The notes beneath the pieces are model-generated. The model had not been told where the DNA came from. It made no database searches and was given only the letters and a program-made list of their open reading frames with translations. The translations under genes and the position numbers were made by a program. Positions 42,031-54,100 of a DNA stretch of 64,000 nt are shown one piece after another. This DNA comes from Ashinkailepas kermadecensis (lineage: Eukaryota; Arthropoda; Thecostraca; Neolepadidae), in the NCBI GenBank assembly GCA_034440615.1, contig JAOTOM010002938.1:1-64000 (forward strand), given 5' to 3'. The number at the start of each line of letters is the position of its first letter. The stretch's first letter is position 1.

Positions 42031-43189
42031 ATATTGACTGGGTAAATCACATCGACGTTGGTGCTGAGGGTGGTATTTTCCTTGGCCACCGATGTGGAAG
42101 CTTTGTACTTGATCGTCGATGTCATCCGGTGCCTGTCGGCATCACTTGTGCCTCGACATCACGCCGCATTTTGCAGAAAGAAACGCGCCTTGCCTTCGGA
42201 ATGCCTGTCACGAAGGGTTTTGCAGAGAAGCACACCTAGCCTGTAGTGAATGACTGTCACGCCGCTTGTTGCAGAGAGAAGCACGCCTAGCCGTCTGGAC
42301 GTCAGCCGTTGCGTGTGGTGGATCAGCGTCACGCTGTGGCCCGAGCAACGCTGTCGCTGGTGGCGACATCCGACGGAGGCCTTGTAAGCTGTGACTCGCC
42401 AGAACGTTGCCAGACTGTGAGCCGGCTTCGTTCGGAAGCACTTTCCTCGATGTCCGGTGTTGCCAAGAAGCCAGCGTATTGTGATAAGTTGTTTGGGGGT
42501 GAGGGGTGGCAGATGTGCTATGTTGCACCGTGTGCCGCGCGTGAGGTTCCGCAACGGCAAGATCAACACTTGTGGAGCCTCTTATTTTTAGAGAAAATAG
42601 CCTGGTGAAGTCCGGAGGCAGATGACTGTCTTGTTGCACTGTTCTGATCAAGATGTGTTGTTTGACGCGATCTGACCTGCTCCTGATCATTGGACATTTG
42701 CTGTATCGGTGGCTCGAATTGTATGACACGCATGTATTTTGTTTTTATTTTGAAATGACCCTGCGCTCGCTGCTATGTTGCTCTTGGCATTGGTTCAACC
42801 GATGCTCCCTCTTGGGCGGCCTGCGGGACAGTTCCGCTTTGCGACGCCTAGGGATTCCTGAGGGCGAGAACTGATGGGACATCACAAGTTGAATCTATTT
42901 TCATGCACCGCCATAACGTTTCCGATGAAGGTCCTCGGTGGTCAAGGTCTCGTGCCTCTGTGGCAATGCCTCTGAGGAACCTCTGAGGCACCTCTGATGC
43001 ACCTCTGAGGCACCGTGGGCGATGTGGTGTCTGTGGCGTTTTGGTATGAGATGCACGCGACACAGCCCGTGTTGTCCTCAATAGTACGTACGTGACCTCC
43101 GCCTATCCTGAGCATTATATCTGGATTTACCATGTTCAACTGCTGGATATTCGTGCCTAAGTGCCTACCTGTCCTCTTCAGCTGGGGCA
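42031..43189. other. No gene recognised
   Basis: Only a small CACGCCGC...GCAGAGAGAAGCACGCCTAG duplication at about 42160-42300 and a CCTCTGAGGCA repeat at 42965-43015. Confidence 0.45.
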
Positions 43190-43995
43190 TCCTTCACACG
43201 TGTGTCCCCTTCACCCTGCGGATCTTTCACACGTGCGTCCTCTTCACCCGGGACATGCCTCACACGTGCGTCCTCTTCACCCGGGACATCCTTCACACGT
43301 GCGTCCTCTTCACCCGGGATATCTTTCACACGTGCGTCCTCTTCACCCGGGACATGCCTCACACGTGCGTCCTCTTCACCCGGGACATCCTTCACACGTG
43401 CGTCCTCTTCACCCGGGACATCCTTCACACGTGCGTCCTCTTCACCCGGGACATCCTTCACACGTGTGTCCTCTTCACCCGGGACATCCTTCACACGTGT
43501 GTCCTCTTCACCCGGGTCATCCTTCACACGTGCGTCTTCTTCACCCAGGACATGCCTCACACGTGCGTCCTCTTCACCCGAGACATCCCTCACACGTGCG
43601 TCCTCTTCACCCGGGACATCCCTCACACGTGCGTCCTCTTCACCCGGGACATCCCTCACACGTGCGTCCTTTTCACCCGAGACATCCCTCACACGTGCGT
43701 CCTCGTCACCCGGGCATCCCTACACTGCGTCCTCTGCACCCGGGACATCCCTCACACGTGCGTCCTCTTCACCCGGGACATGCCTCACACGTGCGTCCTC
43801 TTCACCCGGGACATCCTTCACACGTGCGTCTTCTTCACCCAGGACATGCCTCACACGTGCGTCCTCTTCACCCGAGACATCCTTCACACGTGCGTCTTCT
43901 TCACCCAGGACATGCCTCACACGTGCGTCCTCTTCACCCGAGACATCCCTCACACGTGCGTCCTCGTCACCCGGGCATCCCTCACACGTGCGTCC
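43190..43995. repeat. 33-bp minisatellite
   Basis: About 25 units of CTTCACACGTGCGTCCTCTT CACCCGGGACATC. The 33-bp period keeps frames open (HTCVLFTRDI), an artefact. Confidence 0.97.
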
Positions 43996-44129
43996 TCCGC
44001 ACATGCTCAGATGATTGCGCTGCGCAGTGTTGCCATGAGTGTCGTCTTGAGTGCCGGCCAGTGCACGGCCCCTGTTTAATCGGCGAGACGGATGGGCCAC
44101 GTTGCGGCAATGCCCTGTGATTTACCGGG

Positions 44130-44400
44130 CGGTGCACAGCCTGGTGCTAGTGGTGCACATGTTGGTGTCAGTGATGCACATGTTTGTGTCAGTGGTGCAC
44201 ATGTTGGTGTCAGTGGTGCACATGTTTGTGTCAGTGGTGCACATGCTGGTGTCAGTGGTGCACATGTTGGTGTCAGTGGTGCACAGGCTGGTGTCAGTGG
44301 TGCACAGGTCGGTTTCAGTGGTGCACAGGCTGGTGTCAGTGGTGCACAGGATGGTGTCAGTGGTGCACGGGTCGGTGCCAGTGGTGCACAGGTCTCGGAG
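44130..44400. repeat. 21-bp minisatellite (GTGGTGCACATGTTGGTGTC)
   Basis: About 13 units, period 21. Frames of SGAHVGV are artefacts. Confidence 0.97.
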
Positions 44401-44504
44401 ACTGGGACAGGTGATGGATGCGCCGATTGCTGTTGCCGATAAAGCGAGGCAGCGTGCGGCGTGAGGGAGGCGGTTGGGCGTCGGGCTCGTCTGCTGTGCG
44501 GTGA

Positions 44505-44605
44505 CACCGTGTGGACACCGTGTGGACACCGTGTGGACACCGTGTGGACACCGTGTGTACACCGTGTGGACACCGTGTGGACACCGTGTGGACACCGTGT
44601 GGACC
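44505..44605. repeat. 11-bp minisatellite (CGTGTGGACAC)
   Basis: About nine units. Confidence 0.95.
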
Positions 44606-45119
44606 GCGATGCCGATGCACGCGCGGTGTGGACCCGCCTACCCGCCGCGGATCGCTGTCGCCAGACCGGCGTCCGCCGTGCCGACGGGACAGTGTTCGGC
44701 GGATACCGGCCGCCGACCCGACCATGGTTTGTGGTATGGTGGCGCTTCCGGTGGCGAAGGTCGTTCGTGCCTCCTGTGCGCCACGTTCGCTCACGGGGCA
44801 GTCCGACGTCTGCCTGCTGACAGGCGAAAGCCAGAAGCCGAATAGGCCGAAGCTATTGTGTGGTGACTGTGCGGGGGGGGGGGTGTTCCCTGTCGTTGGG
44901 ATAGGAGGGTGGATCCGCCAATCGGGTGGATTCATTGATTGCGATGTAACGCCGGCGGCTTTGATATGCTATTGCTGATCGGTGAATGTTTTACTCGTGG
45001 AAAGTGCATCTGGGAATATAAAGGATGAAACAATGATGCGTTTGTGCACCACCTGGGCGATATAATCCTGGGGCATAGCTAACGATAATCTGGTTATTCT
45101 CTTCCTGGGATTATTACAG
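44606..45119. other. GC-rich segment, no gene called
   Basis: Three + frames stay open over 44610-44830 because of composition. No frame has recognisable protein features or both splice sites. Confidence 0.4.
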
Positions 45120-45150
45120 AACTTTATGGAGTTCAAGCCACGGGTGGAAG
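45120..45150 (+). CDS. Candidate prominin micro-exon 20
   Basis: 31 bases between ATTACAG and GTAAGA. Joined to exon 19 in phase 2 it exits in phase 0 and matches the entry phase of 45859. The residues it adds (TLWSSSHGWK) are unremarkable. The support is splice sites and phase only. Confidence 0.35.
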
Positions 45151-45264
45151 GTAAGACGACACTTGCTTTGAAACAACCAGCGTGCTCAAAGACACGCAGA
45201 AGCTATTGGAATACCATGCCATTTTCGTCTCTGTTCCATGCATTGCGTATGGGTGCTACGTGTT

Positions 45265-45300
45265 TCTGTTGGCCCCAGCGCCCGTAAACCCAAGTAACCA
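45265..45300 (+). mobile_element. Possible LINE tail relic
   Basis: GCGCCCGTAAACCCAAGTAACC resembles the LINE/SINE 3' tails. Too short to be sure. Confidence 0.35.
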
Positions 45301-45858
45301 GGGTCCAAGCCCATACTCAGCGTCCTCACTCGGTCTGTTGGCTTTTTCTACCAATACTAAATCGGGCTTGTGTTTTTAATCGGTTTCTTGGCTTTGTGGT
45401 GATTTCGTGAGTATGCAGGATCAAAGAAGTTTTGCGCAGTCGACAGACGGTTATAAATTATAAAGAAGTAGGAAGTAATGCACAGTGCATGTTCTTTTAT
45501 CGCATTGTTTACTTCGTCTGAATTGTTTTTAACACTTCGAAAACCTCCTTATTTTGTAACTATGGCAAAATATAGCCATTGATCGGTATCCCCGACCCAA
45601 ATTTATCACGGCTGTCACGCTCGCACCCACTGAGTCTCCGTCGGCCTCTGGATCGCCATCGGATGAGTGCGCAGCCGACCGCAGCGACTTCATGTCGGCT
45701 CTCACTTCGAAATCATTGAAAATATGGGATTCTCAGCGAACATGTCAAATTTTGCTGATCATTTGCGTGTTGTTTTGCACAAGTATCTGCGCACGAAGCG
45801 TTCGATGATGTGTGTAAGACGAGGATTCGTTCACCATCTCATCTAACCTTGCCATCAG

Positions 45859-45939
45859 TACCCAGCGGTACCGCTCCTGGGACCCGCCGCTGTGTACCAC
45901 GCCGCTGGGCTGTACTCTTCGCCAGATGGTAGCATATAG
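45859..45939 (+). CDS. Candidate prominin terminal exon 21
   Basis: After the pyrimidine-rich acceptor CCATCAG, a phase-0 frame YPAVPLLGPAAVYHAAGLYS continues to TAG at 45937-45939 (26 residues). Composition resembles the Tyr/Pro/Gly tail of exons 18-19. It depends on exon 20 being used. Confidence 0.35.
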   Translation, partial: YPAVPLLGPAAVYHAAGLYSSPDGSI

Positions 45940-46007
45940 GAGAGCCGGTTAGCAGTGAGCAGAAGCAGAGCCAGCAGTGGTACAATGGAGGGCCCACGTT
46001 AGTCATT

Positions 46008-46168
46008 GGTGGTTATTGGCTTTACGACACGTCGACCGTTGAGTCATGTTGTGTCGCCAATCTCTCACGCCGATTGGTCGCGGGCGAAGAGTAGCGACAG
46101 GTGAGACTCGAAACCACAATCTTTCGATTGTGAGACGGAGAACTTACCCCTAGACTACTGGTCCCCAC
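46008..46168 (-). mobile_element. Val-headed SINE, - strand
   Basis: Complement of the Val-headed SINE: GGTTATTGGCTTTACGACAC at its 3' end, ACAATCTTTCGATTGTGAGA in the head. Imperfect flanking duplication CACGTTA(CA)GTCATT. Confidence 0.85.
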
Positions 46169-46839
46169 GTTACAGTCATTGTCGTCAGGAGGAGCCACGA
46201 GTCGATACAGACATGGCTGCCGAAAAACAGAGTAGGAAGATAAAAATGAGCCTTCCTGAGCATAAAATACCTAAAGTTCCTGTCGATAGCATAAATATGA
46301 CTATGACCTTGGGTTAAGATATTCGCAAGACAGAATGAACGTATCTAGAAGCATGCCCAAACTCACCCTAGTATGAGGAGATACCACTTACTAGGCTTCG
46401 ATCGTGATCCTCCTTAATAAGGCATTTCACTGGTGCGTATGAATACAAACCAGGCCATTCAGCACATCACATACTGCCACTTTATTGGTATAGGAAATAC
46501 ACACATCGTGACGACTACACCATTGTTTCTGCCACGGACCTGCTGAACGGAGGCGCAGCCATGGTGCCCCCTCCCCCTTAGCAACCAAAAGTACACTAGA
46601 TCAAGCAAGAAATTTTGAGATCTTCACTACGCAAAGCGACAAATTTTTGGCGCGCTTCGTGCGCAGAAGGCGGTCTATTCCGTGACATTTTTTCCGTCGA
46701 GCCCCTACTTAAGAAAATCCTTGCTGCGCCACTGCTGCTGAGGCCTCAGGCACAAGCATGAGTCGGTGTCCTTGAGAAAGGTCACCGGAACGACACGACC
46801 AGCTGACCAGCACGTGCGAGTGACCTGTGATTTGTCGCG
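46169..46839. other. No feature recognised
   Basis: Intergenic. No coding, RNA or repeat signal I can support. Confidence 0.45.
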
Positions 46840-47110
46840 GTGTGTGGAGGACTCGTGGTTGTCGCTGAGTTTTGAGGACTGGTTGCTGGCCACCGAGTTT
46901 GGAGAACTCGTGGCTGGTCGCGGAGTGTGGAGGACTGGTGGCTGGCCACCGAGTATGGAGAACTCGTGGCTGGCCACGGAGTTTGGATGACTCGTGGCTG
47001 GCGGCGGAGTGCAGAGGACTGGTGGCTGGTCGCGAAGTGTGGAGGACTGGTGGTTGGCCGCTGAGTTTTGAGGACTGGTGGCTGGCCGCTGAGTATGGAG
47101 GACTTCAAGC
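46840..47110. repeat. About 28-32-bp minisatellite (GAGGACTGGTGGCTGGCCGC)
   Basis: About nine diverged units. Frames on both strands are artefacts. Confidence 0.9.
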
Positions 47111-47981
47111 AGGCTGTATCTAAGGTGAGGCCAGAGGAAAATGACCAAACGTCGTGGACGTGGCACATTCACGCACCCCAGGTGACTGTCTTCATGGTCT
47201 TCGGTAGTCATGCCTTTGTCTGTGGGATGTGGCACTAAGCCAGTGGCGCAACCAGGATTTTCTTAAGCGGAACCGACCCAAATAATTACATTTAGCTGAA
47301 AACGCTTCCGGTTAAAACCGAAGTGCACCAAAAATGTCTCGTTTGGCATGGTGCAAATCCCAAAATGTCTTGTTAATCTAGTGCATTTTTGTTCAGGGTG
47401 CTTGTTAAGGGTGTTGTTATCACTTGTTAAGGGTGCTGATTTTTGCTTCGGGCCCCGGCTACGCCTCTGATCTGAGCCCATTCACTCAGAATATTCCACT
47501 CATTTGGGCAAGGGCAGCAAAACAAGGGAATACGGGGGACGCCCTCCCCGTTCCAGAATGCTGTAGGGACAAACATGCCTTTCCCTTAACATGAACATGA
47601 CATTTAATTCCATGTTGCACAATAGCCCGCTTAGTACACCTTCATGTTCTGAAGAAAAAACAAAGAGGTAATACTTAGCAATAAATGATGCTCAGAACAC
47701 AGGACGCGATTCCACCTGGCTACGAACGTCACATCACATGGCTACTTGCTAACTGACTGATGCGAATCCCGCAGAACCCGCCGCAGAATACTCATCAGCG
47801 CATCAAAAAAACTACTTCGCGCTGCCCTACCAAAAGCAATTGCAATCGCGAACCATGCATGTTTTCCAATCCGCTTCCCCCAAGTGCAGTCAGGACGCAC
47901 TCTGAAGCGCACGTGGCCGGAAGGCGCTGTGACGCGCGCTCGCTGCCGCCGTCCCGGCGACGTCCGCCGCGCCAGCCTGCC
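47111..47981. other. Intergenic, downstream of the - strand gene
   Basis: Expected 3' UTR region of the 47982-57375 gene. I see no close poly(A) signal on the - strand. Confidence 0.45.
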
Positions 47982-48198
47982 CTAGGGCTCCGCTGAAGGC
48001 CGGTCAGACCCTGTCGACAGCCGGCCGGCATCGGCTTCCGCTGGCCCGCCTGTCTGGAGCCGGCCCCGCGAGAGACTCTCGGCATGGCGCGGCGGCTCGT
48101 GGTACCAGCGCAACTCCTTGCTGACGATGTGGTGTTGGGGCCGCAGAAGGCCGATCGGAAGCGCCGCCGGCCGGTGTGGCATCGCGCGCCGCAGGTGA
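47982..48198 (-). CDS. Exon 4 (terminal) of the 191-aa protein gene
   Basis: Acceptor TCGTCCATAG after a T-rich tract, enters in phase 2, HLRRAMPHRPAALPIGLLRP onward, TAG at 47984-47982. Confidence 0.75.
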
Positions 48199-51100
48199 CT
48201 ATGGACGAAAATCAGCAGCAGTGGACGTCTAGCAGCGTGCGCTCCGAGCCTCGAGTCCCTGGAAAGTGGAGCTGTCGACTCTAACGGCGAGTGGTCGGCT
48301 GGCGTGCGTACACAGGCGGAAATTTGCGAACAAAGCTTTTGAGGTGAGAGGGGATACAATGCTTAAGTAGGTGACTTCAGCATTTAAACGGCTTTTCGAT
48401 AGGTTAACATGCTGAAATACCAATGCATGATTGGGTGAACGCTCTAGGGATTGGAGGTGCTCTGAGCGGCCTCTGGTCACCCACCGGAAGGGTGGCGGTC
48501 CTGCGGAGCCTCCCACAGGAAGGGTGGCGGTCCTGCCTAGCCTCCCACCTAGTCCGCGCCCGGCCGCCGCCCACAGGAAGGGTGGCGGTCCTGCCGAGCC
48601 TCCCACCCAGTCCGCGCCCGGCCGCCGCCCAAAGGAAGGGTGGCGGTCCTGCCGAGCCTCCTCCCACCCAGTCCGCGCCCGGCCGCCGCCCACAGGAAGG
48701 GTGGCGGTCCTGCCGAGCCTCCCACCCAGTCCGCGCCCGGCCGCCGCCCACAGGAAGGGTAGCGGTCCTGCGGAGCCTCCCACCCCGTCCACGCCCGGTC
48801 GCCACCCATAGGAAGGGTGGCGGTCCTGCCGAGCCTCCCACCCCGTCCGCGCCCGGCCGCCACCCACAGGAAGGGTGGCGGTCCTGCCGAGCCTCCCACC
48901 CAGTCCGCGCCCGGCCGCCGCCCACAGGAAGGGTGGCGGTCCTGCCGAGCCTCCCACCCCGTCCGCGCCCGGCCGCCGCCCACAGGAAGGGTGGCGGTCC
49001 TGCCGAGCCTCCCACCCCGTCCGCGCCCGGCCGCCGCCCACAGGAAGGGTAGCAGTCCTGCCGAGCCTCCCACCCCGTCCGCGCCCGGCCGCCGCCCACA
49101 GGAAGGGGTAGCAGTCCTGCCGAGCAGGAAGGGTGGCGGTCCTGCCGAGCCTCCCACCCAGTCGGCGCCCGGCCGCCGCTCGTACCGCGAGTGTTCCGCA
49201 TGCGGCGGCTCCTGCGTCTGCGCGGCGATCCTGCCGGGCGGCGGGATCTGCATCTGTGTCGGGACGCTCGCCGTGGTGGGAGCGCCAGCCACCGCCGGCG
49301 TCTCGCCTCCGGGGGCTGCCACCGGCGGCGTCCTCCAGTGGATCAGCAGGAACACGCTGGCCGCGGTCAGCTGGCGAGGAGAGCAAGTCAGCCGACTGAG
49401 GATGACGTCGACTGTCCAAGGGACGCCTCATCACACACGGTGCGTGGTTGACGTGAATGAGAAAGGCGAGGGTGATGCCTGCATGTCTGCTACTGTGGAA
49501 ATTCTGCAAGGGTCGCTTACGCTTACATTCACACATACGTACATACAACGACATTAGAGTAGCGGTGTAATAGTAGTAAAGTTACATCAACTACATTTAG
49601 AATAGCAACATTGCAACGGCGACGCTTGGAGCAACAACCGGGGGCGTTGATTTCCGGAAATTATTAAGAGAGGGGCGCGGAGAGCACATGGATGCAATTG
49701 GCAGGCCGAAATGGATTGAGGGGCACACACCATGGGGTCCCGTATTAAAAGTTGGAATTATTTGGGGGATGGGCAAAAGCCAACATCGATGCGGCACTTT
49801 CCCCTTCAAAACTATACTAAACAGCGCCAGTGGGAGCGACAGCAAGGCAGCGACATCCAAGTGCGACTGCTTCGCTGTGACCGAAATAAGTCTGTGAGCG
49901 CCGCGATCGCTGGGATATCCCACCACTGCGTGTGTTCCCACCACGTGTGTGCGTGGGTTATCCGGGTACACTGACCACTGAACATGTACCTGGATTGCCG
50001 GGTACCCGACCGCTGAGCATATACCTAGATTGCCCAGGTACCCCACCACTGCACACGTACCTCGATTGCCGGATGCACAACCACTGCACATGTACCTGGA
50101 TTGCCCGGGTATCCGACCACTGCACATGTACCTGGATTACCCGGGATTGCCCGGGTACCCCACCACTGCTCATGTACCTGGATTGCCCGGGTACCCCATC
50201 ACTGCAAATGTACCTGGATTGCCCGGGTACCCCACCACTGCACATGTGCCTGGATTACCCGGGATTGCCCGGGTACCCCACCACTGCCCATGTACCTGGA
50301 TTGCCCGGGTACCCCACCACTGCACATGTACCTGGATTACCCGGGATTGCCCGGGTACCCCACCACTGCTCATGTACCTGGATTGCCCGGGTACCCCATC
50401 ACTGAAAATGTACCTGGATTGCCCGGGTACCCCACTACTACACATGTACCTGGATTGCCCGGGTACCCCACCACTACACATGTACCTGGATTGCCCGGGT
50501 ACCCCACCACTGTACATGTACCTGGATTTCCCGGGTACCACACCACTGCACATGTACCTAGATTGTCCGGGTACCCGACCACTGTACATGTACCTGGATT
50601 TCCCGGGTACCCGACCACTGCACATGTATGTACTTGGATTGCCCGGGTATCTCACCACTGCACATGTACCTGGATTGCCCGGGTACCCCACCACTGCACA
50701 TGTACCTGGATTTCCCGGGTACCCCACCACTGCACATGTACCTGAATTGCCCGGGTACCCCACCACTACACATGTACCTGGATTACCCGGGTACCCCACC
50801 ACTACACATGTACCTGGGTTGCCCGGGTACCCGACCACTGTACATGTACCTGTATTACCCGGGTACCCGACCACTGTACATGTACCTGTATTACCCGGGT
50901 ACCCGACCACTGCACATGTACCTGGATTACCCGGGTACCCCACCACTACACATGTACCTGGATTGCGGGTACCCGGCCACTGTACATGTACCTGGATTAC
51001 CCGGGTACCCCACCACTGCACATGTACCTGGATGGCGAGCACGGCCAGACAGATGGCCGTCAGACGCCACCTGCGGGAGGCAGCCCTGGCGGCCGCCCTG

Positions 51101-54100
51101 TTGTCCAAGATGGCGGCGCCCTTCTCGCCGCCGGCGACTGCGACCGCCGGGAACGGCGTCGCGCTGACCGCTGGGTAGTCGAGATCAGAGGCGGAACCAG
51201 TCAGTCGTGCGTGGGGGGGGGGGCAGGGCAGACAGCTGATCAGTCGAGATCAGATGCGGAACCAGTCATTCGTGCGTGGGGAGGGGGGCAGGACAGAGTG
51301 GGGTGGGACTGGCGGGCTGTGGTGGCGCGTGCAAGACAACGAAATGGCTTGTCAACATTATTTTCCCGGCCACCTTCTCCCTCTCCGGAAGGGAGGAGAG
51401 GTTCAAAGTATGTAGTATTTTAAGGCTATATGCTAGTTACAGTGGTATCTATGCGGTGTTATGAATGCTCATGGGTAGAGTTTCCTAACGCTTGGCGGGA
51501 CTTGAGCCCTTTCAATGTTTCGTCGAGTTCCTTCAATAAATGCAGATTTCAACAAGGGGCGGCCAGCCTGCATAATACCTGTTGACCATGTCAGCTTATC
51601 AGAGGTGGATGCTTTCAAGAATTTCCTGATACTCGCCCTGTAAATTATCTGAAGTATGCAAAATGGGAGAAAATGTACATCTACATGAGATAGGTAATAA
51701 AGCGCAGAGGAATTGTGATCGACCAAGACGAGCCAAATTTTCACGTTTCAGCCATTCACTTCTGGATGACGCGGATGGGCGAAGCAGCGCTGCTGTAGTT
51801 GTAGCGCCCAGATCACTCCCGTGGCGAGTGGTGTGTCCTAGTCAGCTGCTGTAGCGCCCAGATCACTCCAGTGGCGTGTCCTAGTCAGCTGCTGTAGCTG
51901 TAGCGCCCAGATCACTCCAGTGGCGAGTGGTGTGTCCTAGTCAGCTGCTGTAGCGCCCAGATCACTCCCGTGGCGAGTGGTGTATCCCAGTCAGCTGCTG
52001 TAGCTGTAGCGCCCAGATCACTCCAGTGGCGAGTGGTGTGTCCTAGTCAGCTGCTGTAGCGCCCAGATCACTCCAGTGGCGAGTGGTGTGTCCTAGTCAG
52101 CTGCTGTAGCGCCCAGATCACTCCAGTGGCGAGTGGTGTGTCCCAGTCAGCTGCTGTAGCTGTAGCGCCCAGATCACTCCCGTGGCGAGTGGTGTGTCCT
52201 AGTCATCTGCTGCAGCTGTAGCGCCCAGATCACTCCAGTGGGGAGTGGTGTGTCCTAGTCAGCTGCTGTAGCGCCCAGATCACTCCAGTGGCGAGTGGTG
52301 TGTCCTAGTCAGCTGCTGTAGCTGTAGCGCCCAGATCACTCCAGTGGCGAGTGGTGTGTCCTAGTCAGCTGCTGTAGCGCCCAGATCACTACAGCGGAGA
52401 GTGGCGTGAACTAGTCAGGTACGAGGAGCACCAGGCGGAGGCAGCTGTGTGGTGCGGGTGGTGCCGCAGCCGGTGTGGTGCCCCTGTGGGTGTGGTGCCT
52501 GTGTGTGCCGATGTGGTGCCCCTGTGTGTGCCGGTGTGGTGCCCCGTGTGTGCCGATGTGGTGCCCGTGTGTGCCGGTGTGGTGCCCCTGTGTGCCATGA
52601 CCAGCCACCAGCTGACGTGGGCTGGTGCACGAGTGATGAGTTTTGACCGGAAGTGACGAGTGACATGCACCGAGTTTTGACCACGGAATTTGTATCGTGG
52701 CCGACGTGTGGTTGCCGCAGATCTGGACCTGGAGATCTGATCAGATCTGGACCTGGACCTGGAAAACCGACCGAGACCCTTCTCGACCCGGTTGAGTTGA
52801 CTGCAGTTTGTACACTGAGCGATCCGCACTGGCGCTATGTCGTGGTCGCAAGGAGATCGGTACCGAGCCTCGTTGAAGTTCCAGTACCTACAAACGAGGG
52901 CAAGAGACGGGCTATGAGGATGGGTGGAGAATGCAGCGAGGCAGTTGTGGCCTATGTCAATTGCCACACCAATGCTGCTGATATTTAGCGTGGGGTCTAT
53001 CGACATTGACTGGAGAGAATTGCACAAAAACCGCCATTTGCCACATCAACCTTGACTGCGATCCTCCACTCGCGACTATGTGGTTCCCCTGCAGCAGGCA
53101 CAGGATTTGACACCATATAGCGGCGGCAGGGAACTTGTGGACCAACCGCAATTGCGCTCTCCTGGCTGTCCGTGACACAAGCATTGTGGCGCCCATTCTT
53201 CTGGAAGCGCAGGAATATCAGACCTAAACAAACCTATTGCGACAATTCCACACAGTGCACTCAATTATGGGAGGAGTGCTCGATACTTAGCAGAGCAACC
53301 CGATCGCGGACAGCGTGGTTTAGACTTCGGCAATGCACATCGGAAAAAAAACAATCCGCTTCAGCAGATATTGGCTACAGTCTTGGAGAGATCATGCTCA
53401 TCTGCCTTGCACGGTTAAAGCATCCCAAGCTGAAATGCACTATGCCAAAATGTCGAATTACCACGGAGGTTGGAGGACACGCTGTGTCACGGCTCTTTTT
53501 CGGTTTTCCCCACAACCTTTCCGCTCAGTGTATACCGCGTGCAATCGTTCAGCGCGGCACCCTCCGTCGGACTGACGCAACCATGCAGTTGCTCGGCCTC
53601 GGGGCACGCGGGCCTCGTGGCAGAGCGACACAATCACGTGACCGGTGGCTGGATGGCTGGCCCACGGGCGATGCAGGCTGGACCGATGCCGACTAAGTTC
53701 CGCCATAAGACCATCCCTTTGAACAGAAAATCCGCTCACTTCAAAGATAATATTGTGATGAAGACTGACAAGCAACACTGGAAGGCTAGGTCACATTCAG
53801 AGCGAATGAGTCAGGACTGGGAACGATGCAAAAACAATAGTCATTGAGGTAGCAAAAGCGTGATGGGTGGGGCCGGGCCACACACAGTTGATAATTTTTA
53901 CTAAACCACGACGTACTGTGCCAGCTATCACGATGGGTAGTATCAATATTAGTTTTCCCAATATAAACGTTCATTGGAGAAGAAGCATTCGATTAAATAG
54001 TCCATATTTTGCAGTTCTTACAGATGTGCCCAAACGAGTAAAAATGAACCAACTCACCATCCAGGATATGTGACAGGGTCAAAGGGGTAGAATAAGTCTT

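Noticed and set aside
43132..44120. 300-codon frames HTCVLFTRD... and related
   Set aside because: 33-bp tandem array; period divisible by 3 keeps frames open without selection.
44474..44980. GC-rich frames after the 11-bp repeat as an extra exon
   Set aside because: No frame has protein-like features with both splice sites, and phases do not fit exon 19.
48229..49554. 441-codon - strand frame
   Set aside because: Mostly the 58-bp minisatellite. Only its two ends overlap real exons (49370-49186 and 48198 onward), and in the spliced model the array is intronic.
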